DNA of 64,000 nt, taken from contig CM060835.1 in the NCBI GenBank assembly GCA_030762175.1, positions 86,858,001 through 86,922,000 of the forward strand. Direction: 5' to 3'. Under the pieces are notes generated by a model. That model was given only the letters and a program-made list of their open reading frames with translations, did no database searches and was not told the origin of the DNA. This document shows, in pieces, positions 44,426-55,038 of the stretch (the stretch's first letter is position 1; every line of letters begins with the position of its first letter). A program made the position numbers and the translations under genes. This DNA comes from Metallyticus violacea. Its lineage: Eukaryota; Arthropoda; Insecta; Mantodea; Metallyticidae.

Positions 44426-44487
44426 TTATGTAAGTAAATGGAGTTTAGTGTTAAAAAAAATGAATAGTTTAGGACATAATAAGCTAA

Positions 44488-46632
44488 GCTTATTGTGTCA
44501 TGTAAATGCAATCTATTTACATTCAACCTCAATTAAAGCAACGCACATGTATGTATATAAAAATCTACTCTCTTGGTACAGGACGAACGATAAGTGAATA
44601 AGCGGCTGGTTTGTGTTACATCAAACATTTCTCCTCTTATAATTTTTATTACATACTGTGTGCTGGCTCAGTTACAAACAGACAGCTAACTTGCAATGCT
44701 AAACACAAGTGTTGAATGGTAGTACCATTTGAGAGAAAACTCTTTTAGCTCTGCAAATTGCAATCAAAAACACACAAATACCCTCCAAAATTGAAAGTTT
44801 TTTTTATCCCCATTTTGCTAATAAATAAGGTAATATTTGCTGTAGTTGGCTGATACTGCATTTAATATCCTTTTTTCAGTCTTTGTTTATTAAAATATGA
44901 TAAAAAATCAGCAAAATGTAAAGGTTTGTTCTGCAATTCAGAAATTTAAAATGCAGGCCATTTAAATACCTAGATCTGTTTATTCGGTATCCAGAAACAG
45001 TAGTCAGTGACGGGTTTAAATGGCCATCAGGCGACAGTTAAATATTTTCCTATGCTTCAGTTTCTGTGCCTTGAAGATTACATTTGTAAGAACCATTTTT
45101 TGTGCAGTTTCTCATCCATTCATATTAGGTATCATCATATTGTAAGGGCACAGGTAAATGAATGCTTAATTGGAAACCATTTTCCTACTTTAATTTCTTT
45201 TGAAAATTTTCACAAAGAGCAAGCATTATATCAGTCAGATATCCCTTCTGCTTCTTTACATTCCCATTTGTTAGATTTTTTTTTTTCTCTAATATAGCTC
45301 TAATGATCCATTTCTGTAGAAGAGAAAAAAAAAATTAAAATAAAATCAAGTTGCCAGTTTCTTCTTCAGTGTGAGTTTGTGCCAAACACCAATTTCCTAA
45401 TCATTCTACTCTGAACCTAAAGCAACAATACTATGTTTGACTTATCATGTGGTACTTTTTTAACCATCATAATATTCTGTAGTTCACAGATTTTTTTTTG
45501 TTACACCACCTATACTTTTCTTTTCGGGTTGCTATGAAAAACAAGCTTCTTTGCTAAAGGTAACAATCTTCCATAGCAATAAGCACTTTTAGACTCTTCG
45601 ACTATGGACTCAGGTCACTTACATTATGGATCAGCAACCTTTTATACCTCTTTCTATACAAGTCTCAGCCTTCCTTAGTAGTTTCTCATTTAGAGCTTTT
45701 AGTTTTCTTGCAGTATTCAACTTTGAATAATTTAAATTCTTCTTCTGCCTCTTCTCTGGTTATTTGTACTGAATGTTTATAGAGATGATGGTTGTTTTAC
45801 AAACATTCCCTTCTGTCTCAACACTTCTGCTTACATGTTTTCCACTCTTTTTGCTGCTTTAGCTTACTCATTAATGTTGCTGTTTTTGCTTAAACAGAAA
45901 AGAATTATTAACACAATGATGTACTACATTAATTTTACATACAAATAACATTCTAAAGGTTTTAATATATTATTTGTAGATGTTATATGCTTAAATTTCA
46001 GATTTATTAAGATACCCACTTATTATAAAGCAGTTTCCCACACTTTTGTACTTACCAATCACAATTCTTTCTTTTGTTTTCTTTTTCCATTTCAGGATCT
46101 GCCTTCCTATGCTGCATAAGTTTTTCAGCATTGCTGATTTTTCTCGTATTTCTTAGGATGTTAAGTGCTTAAAAGCATGTCCAGCTGACTCAACATCAAG
46201 AATAATTATAATTTTCAGATTGCATTTAAAAAGAAAGAAAATAGTAAGATCATTACCACATGGTCAGATCTGTTACAGTCATTGCAGTAGCAGAAAAAAG
46301 TGGTTTATATAAATGTGTGTTAATTTGGTTTCGTTTAATATTATCTAATTTTAATCTAAATGTACTATTATGTTCTATTGATTATGGACTATATAACAAC
46401 AAGTTGTTATTAAAAACAAACAAAAACAGGTCTGATAATGGCAAAAAAAAAAAAAAAAGGGCATATTTGGAACAAAATACAATGTAAGAGCACATCTCAT
46501 CAGCCCATCAAATCGAAATGAACATCAGCAGAAACAATGTGCCCATTTATGAAACTTCTTTTGAACTGTGTATTGGTATTAACAGACTGACATAAAAACA
46601 TGACTAATCTGTTGAACTAAAGAATTATGCAA
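44488..46632. other. No recognised gene
   Basis: AT-rich DNA with poly(A) at 46441-46458. Open frames at 45007-45297 and 46260-46487 have no motif. Confidence 0.45.
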
Positions 46633-46644
46633 TCTTATTGATGG

Positions 46645-46855
46645 TTTTGATTAATTTATTTTATGGCCGCTCTTTAACATCTCAGGTCATCAGCGTCCCA
46701 TTCAACTCAGGCGGGAAATGGCCGACAAATTTTGCTCAGAGGCCTCTCTTTCAGGCTTGAGGTTCTTTTTTGTGCCATAAATGTACGACACAGGACCCAT
46801 GGTTTTACTTCCCTTGCAAAGGAAGCGATACTTAGGATTTTTATGCCCGAAATCC
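46645..46855 (-). mobile_element. 5'-truncated SINE1 with target duplication
   Basis: Tail and body only: the copy stops at GGGCATAAAAATCC before the tRNA head. TCTTATTGATGG (46633-46644) and TCTTAATGATGG (46856-46867) are the 12-bp target duplication with one mismatch. Confidence 0.9.
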
Positions 46856-46867
46856 TCTTAATGATGG

Positions 46868-47359
46868 AAATATAAAGCTTGACAAATGTGAAATTTTAAA
46901 TTTCAAATGTTCTTTCATTAATTCAATTCTAATTATTAGTCAAATTTTTAACTGAACATAATAATACTTTATTAACTGGTATGACCACAACATTTTACTG
47001 TTGCTATGAGAATTTTATTTTATTGTAAAATAATTTACAATAGAAAAATAATTTTGTAAACTTTAATACATTATTATTAGAACCACTTACTGATGGAAAT
47101 GTGAGTTTCTATCATATAAATGCAAATGGGAAGAGAATGAATTGGACATATTTCATTACACAAATTTTGCAATTAATCTTTTTTTAAGTAGTTTATTTTC
47201 AATTTTTGGATATAATCAGCTCCAGAAGATACCTAGTGTAAGTATAATATTGGAAGCACATACCTGTGCTGAAAATAAACTGCCAGAGAAGCTGAACAAT
47301 GAAAAGAAGGCAAGTCAATATACAATCTTACACTTTTAGTGCATAGCTCAAGGAAATGC
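46868..47359. other. No recognised feature
   Basis: AT-rich DNA. Confidence 0.5.
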
Positions 47360-47373
47360 CAATAAGCCGACAT

Positions 47374-47620
47374 ATTTATAACTAAAAGTTTCTTCCAGGT
47401 TTGGAAACCATGGTCTGTTGGAGCTAAGGAGTCCAAATGTTTCATCCCCACCTGCAGAGGACATCTTCAGTGGCACGGTCTGAGCTGGGAGAAGGTTCAG
47501 GGACGATAGAATCACCAGCTGGAGGTGTGGACTCCTTAGCTCCAACAGACCACGGCTTCCAAACCCAGAAGAAACTTCTAGTTATAAGTCTGACTCCGGC
47601 CGTGAAAGCTTCCGACTACT
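47374..47620. mobile_element. 247-bp palindromic PLE derivative of another lineage
   Basis: Flanked by CAATAAGCCGACAT (47360-47373) and CAATAAGCTGACAT (47621-47634). Arms of about 60 bases pair from TTATAACTAAAAGTTTCTTC to GGAGTCCA and from TGGACTCC to GAAACTTCTAGTTATAA. The right end CCGGCCGTGAAAGCTTCCGA resembles the 3' terminus of Neptune/Naiad-type PLEs (from memory). On the minus strand it holds CTGAAGA (47470-47464), TGAAAC and CATTTGGACTCC, a weakened hammerhead-like core. No coding sequence. Confidence 0.75.
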
Positions 47621-47634
47621 CAATAAGCTGACAT

Positions 47635-48383
47635 TTTCTGCATATATGCAAAATTATTCAAGTAAATTCAATCAATTTTATACAGTAGTGAACTATAGTG
47701 GTCTCATCTAATACTGACCTCTTAGTATGTGTAATTATTCAACTTCACTGTTTCTAACTTCTGCAAAGTTTACAATTTTATACAGTTTAATGGCAAGTTC
47801 TCATGAGAATCTTTACTTTACTTTACTTCTCAATACTTATCAGCCATACAATATTCTGAATGGTTTAAATATTTGAGCATCCACTTACAAATAATAATCC
47901 TATTGAATTTATGTACAGGCTGGAGTTGACTACTGAAAGTAAAGCTCTTTAATACATAGAAATATAGGAGAAAGGGAACTAACTACCATCATTTCATGGG
48001 GCGAGTCCATGGTGTGCATTAAACAAATTTATCTAATACCATTTTGGCCACTGATGTGTTTGCCTAAAAATTATTTTTTCGCTGTCTTTCAGGTGCTGTA
48101 ATATTTAATGCACATACATTTAAATGTAATAATGGATAGATAATCAGAAATAGAACAAATAATGTCCTTTGCTATTTTCTCACAACTCAAAATATTCTCA
48201 CATAAATTCATCTGAGATATTTTAAGTGAATCATCTGGGTATGTAAAAGCACATTTAGCATCACTGAGCTTATATTGTTACCACAGAGTTAACATTATCA
48301 AATTATTAAACAAAGTGAGCAATACTGGTTATGAACTTGTTTTTACAATAAGGCTATGTAAAACATATACATACATTAAGTAA
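47635..48383. other. No recognised feature
   Basis: AT-rich DNA. Confidence 0.5.
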
Positions 48384-49690
48384 AAATTGTACTTACGAAG
48401 CTGTAGACAATGGAGTGGTAATATATACTACATTAATGTGTTCAGTTGTTAACACTAACTCCACTTACTTTTTTTAAAACTTTGGACTAGTTTTGGGAGA
48501 GGTTCCTCCCATCATCGGCTGTTGTTGACTGAATGCCATTGTTCGAAACAGGGGATGGATGCCCGTTTGCTCCTGTGTGGTATGTTGTGGTTCTAGTAGA
48601 AACTTGCTGAGTTCATCCAGCAGTGGAAAATCAAAATTCATTAATTTGTTCTTATTTTTTAAAATGAAAATTCTCTCCCATGTGGATAGTTATATTCGGT
48701 TGTGAAGTTGTTTCAGTAATTTAATTTCTGGTTTTATTTCATGATTTTTGTTCCAAAAATGAGCTGCTATTGCTGATTTGTCTATCTGTTTCAATCTAAT
48801 GTTCCTAAAATGTTCTTTTCTTCGAATTTCTAAATTTCTTTTCATTTTTCCAATGTACCTCTGCTCACAATCTGCACATTTAATCTCATATATTCCTGAT
48901 TTTTGCTCTATCTTTCATTGTGCAATGTACTAAATTTTTTATATTACATTTGTTCTTTGGGGCTAACATAATTCCATGTTCTTTAAATATCTTCTTAAAT
49001 TTGTTGTGATAAGTTGGGTGGTATGTGAAACTTTTGAATTTATAACTGTCTTCGGTGTTCTTAAGCGTGGAAACTTCCTTAATCGATTTTTTAGCTTTAT
49101 TGATGATTTTTGTTACTGAGTCTGTGTTGAAACCGTTGGTTATAGCCGTCTTCATTATATGTTGATGTTCCATTTTGTACTTGGTTTCAGTCAATGGGAT
49201 GTTGATTAGTCTGTGTGCTAAACTGTGAAACACTGCATATTTATGTGGGATGAGGTTATAGCTATCATTTTTTATGTAATTTTCTGTGTGTGTTTGTTTC
49301 CTATGAATTCCAAAGCTAAGACTGTTTGCATTTCTTATTATTTTTAAATCAAGGAATGGGAGACATCCATTTCTCTCTTCTTCTATGGTAAACTGTATAG
49401 ATTTGTGTTGTAAGTTAAGGAGTTTCAATGCATCTGTAGAATGTTTTTTTGGTATTATTGCAAATATGTCATCCACGTATCTATGCCATGTCTTGAAGAT
49501 CAACGGGAATGCTTTGGTGATATGTATTTCGAAGGAACTCATGAAAAGATCCGCCAGAAACGGAGACAAAGGGTTTCCCATAGCTAGGCAAGAAACTTGT
49601 TGGTAATATTTTTATTGAAATTAAAGAAGTTTTGTTGGATGCAAATATCGGTTAGTTTAAGCAAATCTTCTATTCTGATTTTAAGTTTAT
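48384..49690 (-). pseudogene. PLE with long open RT frame (family 1 relative)
   Basis: A 231-codon minus frame (49581-48889) starts MGNPLSPFLADLFMSSFEIH, carries the catalytic YVDDIFAIIPKKHS, NGCLPFLDLKIIRN, and runs into YKFKSFTYHPTYHNKFKKIF before a frameshift near 48900. The GIY-YIG part follows in other frames (48890-48610). Upstream (49690-49600) is a further RT piece, IEDLLKLTDICIQQNFFNFN. The best-preserved PLE RT in the window, still lacking the N-terminal half. A hammerhead-like core is at 48520-48485. Confidence 0.9.
48485..48520 (-). ncRNA. Hammerhead-like motif, ACTAGT type
   Basis: Minus strand: CCGATGA (48518-48512; expected CTGATGA), strong stem GGGAGG..CCTCTCCC, AAAAC (expected GAAAC), ACTAGT (48491-48486), C (48485). 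Two core changes; the hexamer is self-complementary. Confidence 0.5.
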
Positions 49691-50075
49691 AGATGTTAAG
49701 AATATGTTTTCCTACACTGGCAATTCTATGGTTTTTGAAGAGCTTTAAGAGTTTTGGTTCATTATGAAATTTGTGGTTTTCTTTTTGTCAGAAATGGTAT
49801 GCCATTGCTGATTTCTCAGTGTGTTTACATTTTACATTGCTCATGTGTTCCTTAAACTAGAGGGTAATGTTTCTTTTCATTTTGCCTATATATTTCATAC
49901 TGCAGTCTTCATAACTGATTGTTTTCCTGGCAGAATTTTGTCTTTTTTGTTCAATTTTAGGTTTTTTTAAAGTGCATTTGTTCACTGGAATTTTCTTGTT
50001 AACCAGAGATATTGTGCAGTCATTTTTCTGTGCTATATTTATGATTTTTTGAATCATTCTCATTATAAGCAACAA
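49690..50075 (-). pseudogene. GIY-YIG fragment of a third PLE lineage
   Basis: Minus frame reads CSMKYIGKMKRNITL (about 49905-49860), a stop, KEHMSNVKCKHTEKSAMAYH, then NHKFHNEPKLLKLFK and, after a frameshift, a weak ELPV..ENIFL. It is clearly a PLE-type GIY-YIG domain but differs from the neighbouring family; the fragment at 30470-30285 looks like the same lineage. It abuts the RT piece of the next PLE at about 49690. Confidence 0.7.
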
Positions 50076-50940
50076 TAAAATTTTGATTGATAGAAATAAA
50101 ATAATAGAGGAATATTTAGAAAAAAGTAAGGGAGAAATGATTGATAAAATAGTGCTAACAAGGCAAAATACAAGAAATAGGGGGTTTCATTGTGCAGATA
50201 ACCTGGGGGCTGTGTGTAATGAAGGCTCATGGATGTTAGATTTATTAATATAATGTAGTATGAATAAAGGGTTTTAAGCATTTTGGTTAATACTATTTTT
50301 GATAGTGTTAAATTTTTTTAGATATTTTGTGTGTTTGTTAAGTGTAATTAAGTAACTTAGAAATATAGGAATTATTAGTGTAGAAATTGCAGCTACTTGT
50401 TTAAAATAATGGTTTGTGTATAACTATTTATAGTAGTTTTATTTTGGGTGCATCACTGCCTGGTCCCTGGATATTCCAGTAGGTAGCTGCTGATGAACCG
50501 GGGACTAGGGGACTGAACTAATCCAATTGGAATATTTGGATATTCAAAATATTGTAATATATTCATAATGTTATGCATATGTTACTAATTACAAATTTGT
50601 TCATTAAACTTTGATTTGAATACCTTCTGGAATTACTAAAGGCACCATTTAAATTTGCTCTCTTTTAATTTTAATTGCTTTTTTTTGTGTTCATTTTATT
50701 ATAAATATTTTATATGTTGATGTATGAGAAATAAATTCATTCAATTTCAATTTTAATATATTCAGGAATCAATACAGTGAAAACGAGTATTAAATCTCTA
50801 GTAGATAAAATATTTTAAAATATTTAAAAACTCTTCCAAGGCCTCCCTTCCAATGAAAAAGGAAGCAGTCTGAGTTAAAAACTTTTAAAATATTGATACA
50901 ATGATAAAGCACGCTTAACATTTCACTCTTAAAATTTAAA
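50076..50940. other. No gene; possible degenerate hammerhead-like site
   Basis: CTGATGA at 50490-50496 is followed by GGGGACTAGGGGACT and GAACTAATC, and ATATTCC (50471-50477) can pair with GGAATAT (50529-50535). Stem II is not convincing. Otherwise no signal. Confidence 0.25.
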
Positions 50941-50990
50941 AATTCAAGACATGTTTCGTGAGAGCTTTGCTTACATTGTCAACTGTTAAA
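50941..50990 (-). ncRNA. Hammerhead-like motif, ACATGT type
   Basis: Minus strand: TTGACAA (50982-50976), TGTAAGCAAAGCTCTCAC as stem II region, GAAA (50957-50954), ACATGT (50954-50949), C (50948), TTG. Same lineage as the motif at 35056-35104 and with the same two core changes. Confidence 0.5.
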
Positions 50991-51459
50991 ACCCTGGTTC
51001 CCTGTTCATTAGAAGTGAGGCCAATGAAGTGTTTTTAAGCATTTTAAAATCTTTTATTTACTGGAAATTCATTCAAATTCATTCATAAGCAACAACAGCT
51101 TACAAAATGATAAAAATGAATATAAGAGTATAGCTAGAAAAGACATCAGCAGCATGTAACTAAATGCATATTTGTGTGCATTTTATTTTCATTCATTGCT
51201 TAATTATTAATGCTCATAAACATTAGCAACTAACAAAATATTTTTAATTAATTTCTTAAATATACTTGATAAATGCTTCAATCTTATACAAATGTTTATG
51301 TTGCACATGCATTATATCAGTTGCAGATGCACACACACCATGAATGTTTGTTAAACTTAAGTAACATATTAATGTGAGTCACTTTGTTTAAGCAAACTTC
51401 ATTCAGTAGCAATGTTTTATCAAAATCAAGATATCTAGGTAATTTAAAAACACATATCA
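50991..51459. other. No recognised feature
   Basis: AT-rich DNA. Confidence 0.5.
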
Positions 51460-51472
51460 CTTCTGCAATTAC

Positions 51473-51743
51473 CACCACGGGTGGCCAAGGTCATTAAGGC
51501 GCGGACTTGTCTGGGGTTTGAATCCCGCCAGGACCGTCCTCCCTGACTGAGGTTTTTTCCAGGTTTTCCTCAGTTCTCATAAATGGCAAATGTCGGGGAA
51601 AAACCCTAAACTTAGGCCTGGAACGATTCCTTCCTTAAAAATAAATCCTTTCCCAATATATCATTTCATCTAATGTATCATCAGTATCTATTGCCTGTGG
51701 TGCCTGTGTAGCAAAAACGGGATTTAAACACTATTCATTCATA
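51473..51743 (+). mobile_element. SINE2 copy with 13-bp target duplication
   Basis: CTTCTGCAATTAC (51460-51472) and CTCCTGCAATTAC (51744-51756), one mismatch. Head GGGTGGCCAAGGTCATTAAG, B box GGTTTGAATCC, full body and ATTC tail. The region between A and B boxes is shortened relative to the copy at 40397. Confidence 0.93.
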
Positions 51744-51774
51744 CTCCTGCAATTACTAATATATTTTGTGAAAC

Positions 51775-52400
51775 AGGTCTTGGGAAGGAAGAGTGGTTAA
51801 TGGGAGATGGGGAAGGTATTAGAAAAAATAGGTTTGAGGAATATATGGAGAATGAGTGAAAGTAATGCGAATGGATTTTGGAAGATTCTCTGTCTCACTA
51901 GACAGAGGATAGAAGATACTGAAAAACAAGAGATTTGGGCTAGTTTAGAAGGTAAAAGTTCTTTGATTGTATATGAAAGAATTAAACAGAATTGGGGATG
52001 AGAGAAGTATATTGATATTTGTGATCAAAGGGATAGAATGGGCTTGGCATGGATGCATAGAAGAGTATATTTATGAAAGGATATAGAGGAAGTGACAATG
52101 AAGGATGTAATATGTGTGGGGGAGTAGTTTGTATGTCCCATTATTTATTGAAATGTGATAAGGTTAAAGGGTGGCGGGAAAAAGTTTAGGATAATAAATG
52201 GAATAATTTACAGCAGGGTATAGCAATAATAAAATGTTAAGAAGTAAGGGTGTCAAAAATATCCTGAAAATGGGGGAGCTCCTGGGAAAAGCTAAAGAGA
52301 AGTGGGATTGAAATAGAACGAATAAGAAGATAAAAAAAGAAGGAAAGAATGAGAGGTTTCTTACAACCATATAACCTGGGGCTAAGGAGATAGAAAACAG
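51775..52400 (+). pseudogene. LINE C-terminus and 3' UTR (R2/R4-like)
   Basis: A 64-codon frame (51807-52001) reads NANGFWKILCLTRQRIEDTE, SSLIVYERIKQNWG, then after a stop ICDQRDRMGLAWMHRRVYL and, past frameshifts, EEVTMKDVICVGE and HYLLKCDKVKGW. The Cys/His-containing end is the same type as in the LINE C-termini at 19190 and 6470. Confidence 0.55.
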
Positions 52401-52501
52401 TGTTTAGTGTTTAGATTGATGCTGCTGGAATCTTGATTTTGAGAATAAAGTGCAATATTAATAATATATATAATGACATTTTAGTTTTGATTGTAATTTG
52501 A

Positions 52502-52783
52502 CTGCCATGGGTTGTCGTTGTCCTTAAGGCATGGACTTGTGAGTGTAAGGTCTGGGGTTCGAATCCAACCCAGACTGTCCTCCCTGATTGAGGTTTTTTC
52601 CAGGTTTTTGTCAATCCTCATATGAAATGGCAAATGTCAGGGAGGTACCCTAAACTTAGGCCTGAAAAACTTCTTTCCTTTTAAAAAAAAATTGTTTCCC
52701 AACTTACCATTTCATTTTATGTATCATCAGCATCCACCGTTTGTGGTGCCTCAGCAATAAAAACGGGCATTAAAAATTAGAAA
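52502..52783 (+). mobile_element. SINE2 copy with 9-bp target duplication
   Basis: GTAATTTGA at 52493-52501 and 52784-52792. Head GCCATGGGTTGTCGTTGTCC and TTAAGGCATGGACTTGTGAG, B box GGTTCGAATCC, body, and the tail block CGTTTGTGGTGCCTCAG; the ATTC tail is replaced by AAAATTAG. Confidence 0.92.
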
Positions 52784-52860
52784 GTAATTTGAGGGTATTG
52801 TTTGTATATACATATTAAATTATAATGTTAATTGTGCAAATTGTCGAATATATTTTGTAG

Positions 52861-52969
52861 TTAACTATTGTACTTACGAAGCTGTTGACAATGGAGTGGC
52901 AATTTAACCTAAACTTAGGTTTTTACAGTTAGTGTAAAAAATGAATACCTAAGTTTAGGATATTTTGTA
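52861..52969. mobile_element. 109-bp miniature PLE derivative with 11-bp target duplication
   Basis: ATATTTTGTAG at 52850-52860 and 52970-52980 flanks a unit that starts with the minus-strand PLE terminus (GTACTTACGAAGCTGTTGAC) and ends with AGTGTAAAAAATGAATACC TAAGTTTAGG on the plus strand. The inner halves pair (CCTAAACTTAGG-type). No core or coding sequence is left. Confidence 0.85.
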
Positions 52970-53149
52970 GCTGTTTAATAGAAAGTATATTACCAGAAAA
53001 AGAAATATCATTCCATAGATATACACTGAATGCCTATAACTTAGCACAATCAAATAGAGCTTGTTTGCTTAAATGATTTAACTACCATTTATAATATGAG
53101 GAAAAATCCAACTATTCTGGAATAAAAAACAAACACACCAAATTTTTAA

Positions 53150-54401
53150 TTAAGATTATTTTATGATTGAGTGGAACTACACATTCTTTTGGCTGCATTT
53201 ACTTGTTTATAGTAAAACATTTCGCAGATATCATTCGCATCCTCAGCTAACTGTCGACTGCTGGAGGATGATTCATGGTGTCCCTTTGGGGATGCATATT
53301 CTGCTCTGGTGGAGGTGTGATGAACTTGAAGTTTATGTTTTCAATCTCCAAAGATGTCAAAGTTCATTAATCTGTCTCTGTATTTATAAATATAGATTTT
53401 CTCCCATACTGCTAGCTCTATAGGTTCCTATGCTGACGACCGCAGGTTCAAACCCGGCCAGGATCGATGGATTTTTTCGGGGCGTAAAAATTGTAAGTAT
53501 GGCTTCCTTCGGAAGGGAAGTAAAGCCGTGGGTCCCTTGTCGTACATTTACGGCACAAAAAAGAACCTCAAGTCTGAAAGAAGAGGCCTCTAATCAAAAT
53601 TTGTCGGCTGTTTCATGCCCTGAGTAGAATGGGGTGCTGATGACCTGAGATGTTAAAGAGTGTCCGTAAATAAATCAAATCAATCAAACCTGCGCTGACT
53701 TTAATAATTTTGCTTTTTTCACTATGTCATGGTTTTCTGTTCAGAAATGTGATACTACTATTGATTTCTCCACTTGTTTGTATTTTACATTCCTAAAGTG
53801 TTCTTTTAATGGTGTGCCTATGTTTCCCTTTGTTTTTTTAATATGGGCCTTTTCGCACTCTGCACATTTTATTTGATAAATACCTGCTTTTTTATCCTGT
53901 GTAATACTATTGTTTATATTGCCATTTAGCAGATTTTTAACCTTAAATCAATTTATTGGTATCAATCTAATATTAAAATCTTTTAGAATATTTTAAAATT
54001 TGTGCCTAGTCCATGGATATGTGAACTTTTTAAAAATTATCTTACCTTTTCCTGCTGAAAGTGTTATGGTTATTTTAATACGTTTCTGTCTCTTGAACTT
54101 CTGTATTTATTTGTTAACTAGTTCGTTGCTAATTCCATTTTTAATCACTGTTCTTTGTATTTATTTGTATTCTTTGGAGTATTCTTCCTTGTTAATGGGT
54201 TGGTTAATGAGCCTATGCATTAATCTGTTGATACCTGCATGTTTATGTATTTTGGAGTTAAATTCATCAGCTTTGATGTGACTGTTTACATGGGTGTTCC
54301 TTCTTCAGATTCCATATTCCAGGTTGCCTTGATGTTTGATTATTTTAATGTTCAGGAATGGTAACATGTTATCTGTTTCTGAGTCATATGAGCATGATAT
54401 G
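53150..54401 (-). pseudogene. Family-2 PLE, C-terminal part (GIY-YIG and RT end)
   Basis: Minus-strand reading from 54401 down: TDNMLPFLNIKIIKHQGNLE (54395-54325), thumb remnants, then GIYQIKCAECEKAH (about 53890-53850), KEHFRNVKYKQVEKSIVV (about 53810-53760), and after the SINE1 gap ELAVWEKIYIYKYRDRLMNF (53415-53360). The 3' end (53270-53150) carries CTGAGGA and GAAA of a hammerhead-like core at about 53257-53225. Its N-terminal part continues at 60433 after a LINE insertion. Confidence 0.85.
53440..53695 (+). mobile_element. 5'-truncated SINE1 inside PLE
   Basis: Starts within the tRNA head just before the B box (GGTTCAAACCC), then a full body with CTTCCTTCGGAAGGGAAG, AGAGGCCTCT, tail block and ATAA/ATCAA tail. 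PLE coding sequence is present on both sides. CTATGCTGAC before and CTGCGCTGAC after may be the target duplication (two mismatches). Confidence 0.88.
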
Positions 54402-54546
54402 ATGATGATTATTGCTTAAGGGCGCAATGGTCATTAGCGCCCAAACACACTAAAAACTGCGCCAGAATAAAAAAAAAATTATTAATATAAAATCAGTGCA
54501 TATGTTAATTACCAGTAGCACTTTGTGCAATAAAAGAAACCCTCAT

Positions 54547-54875
54547 AACAAATAACAAGGGTAAAATGTTAAATAAACAGACTGGTACTAAAACACAGCC
54601 GCAAGAACGGAAACACAACAGTCTTATAATGGTTTAAAATAGGAACAATAAAAACCTCAAAAACAAATAACAAGGGTAAAATGGTCAAAGACTGGTACTA
54701 AAACATAGCCGCAAGAGCGGAAAACACAACAGTCTTATACAACTCTAAAATGGTAACAATAAAACCCCCAAAACAAATAACAAGGGCTAAAAGCAACATA
54801 ACCATTAAAGACCGGAATTAAAATGTTAGAGCAAAAGCTGAAATAACAACAGTCTTAAAATAGTCTAAAATTGCC
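54547..54875. repeat. Three tandem 110-115 bp repeats in LINE 3' UTR
   Basis: Units start AACAAATAACAAGGG at 54547, 54662 and 54772 and share ACTGGTACTAAAACA, AGCCGCAAGA and CACAACAGTCTTA. The third is the most diverged. Such 3' UTR repeats can act in RT recognition; that role is inference. Confidence 0.9.
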
Positions 54876-55038
54876 GTCATGAGTAAAATGATAGAACCTC
54901 ACACCTTGCTCCAAAAACCACATACACAGATAAAATGGAGCACTCGCTCAACAGCAACCACATCATTTGCAAGCATCTCCGCAATGCAGGAGGGCAAACC
55001 TAAGGAAAGTCTAAAAGCTGCCAGATGATGGCATTCAA

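Larger units (their letters stand above)
42339..44473. mobile_element. 2.1-kb inverted PLE dimer with perfect 14-bp target duplication
   Basis: ACATAATAAGCTAA at 42325-42338 and 44474-44487 flanks the whole unit. The left half (42339-43349) is a PLE 3' part on the minus strand (GIY-YIG domain 42900-42540, degraded RT 43240-43345 with two internal deletions); the right half (43357-44473) is the same 3' part on the plus strand, with YVDDIFAIIPKK at 43405-43450 and GIY-YIG remnants at 44000-44345. Halves join at GTGTTTCAAATGAAC / GTTCATTTGAAACAC (43332-43346 and 43357-43371). A single target duplication means one insertion event. Confidence 0.93.

Noticed and set aside
50063..50281. 72-codon open frame rich in Leu, Tyr and Phe
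   Set aside because: Such composition is what AT-rich random DNA gives; no membrane-protein pattern beyond that.
50465..50560. Hammerhead ribozyme at CTGATGA
   Set aside because: Stem I partly pairs, but stem II does not form and the GAAA is reduced to GAA.
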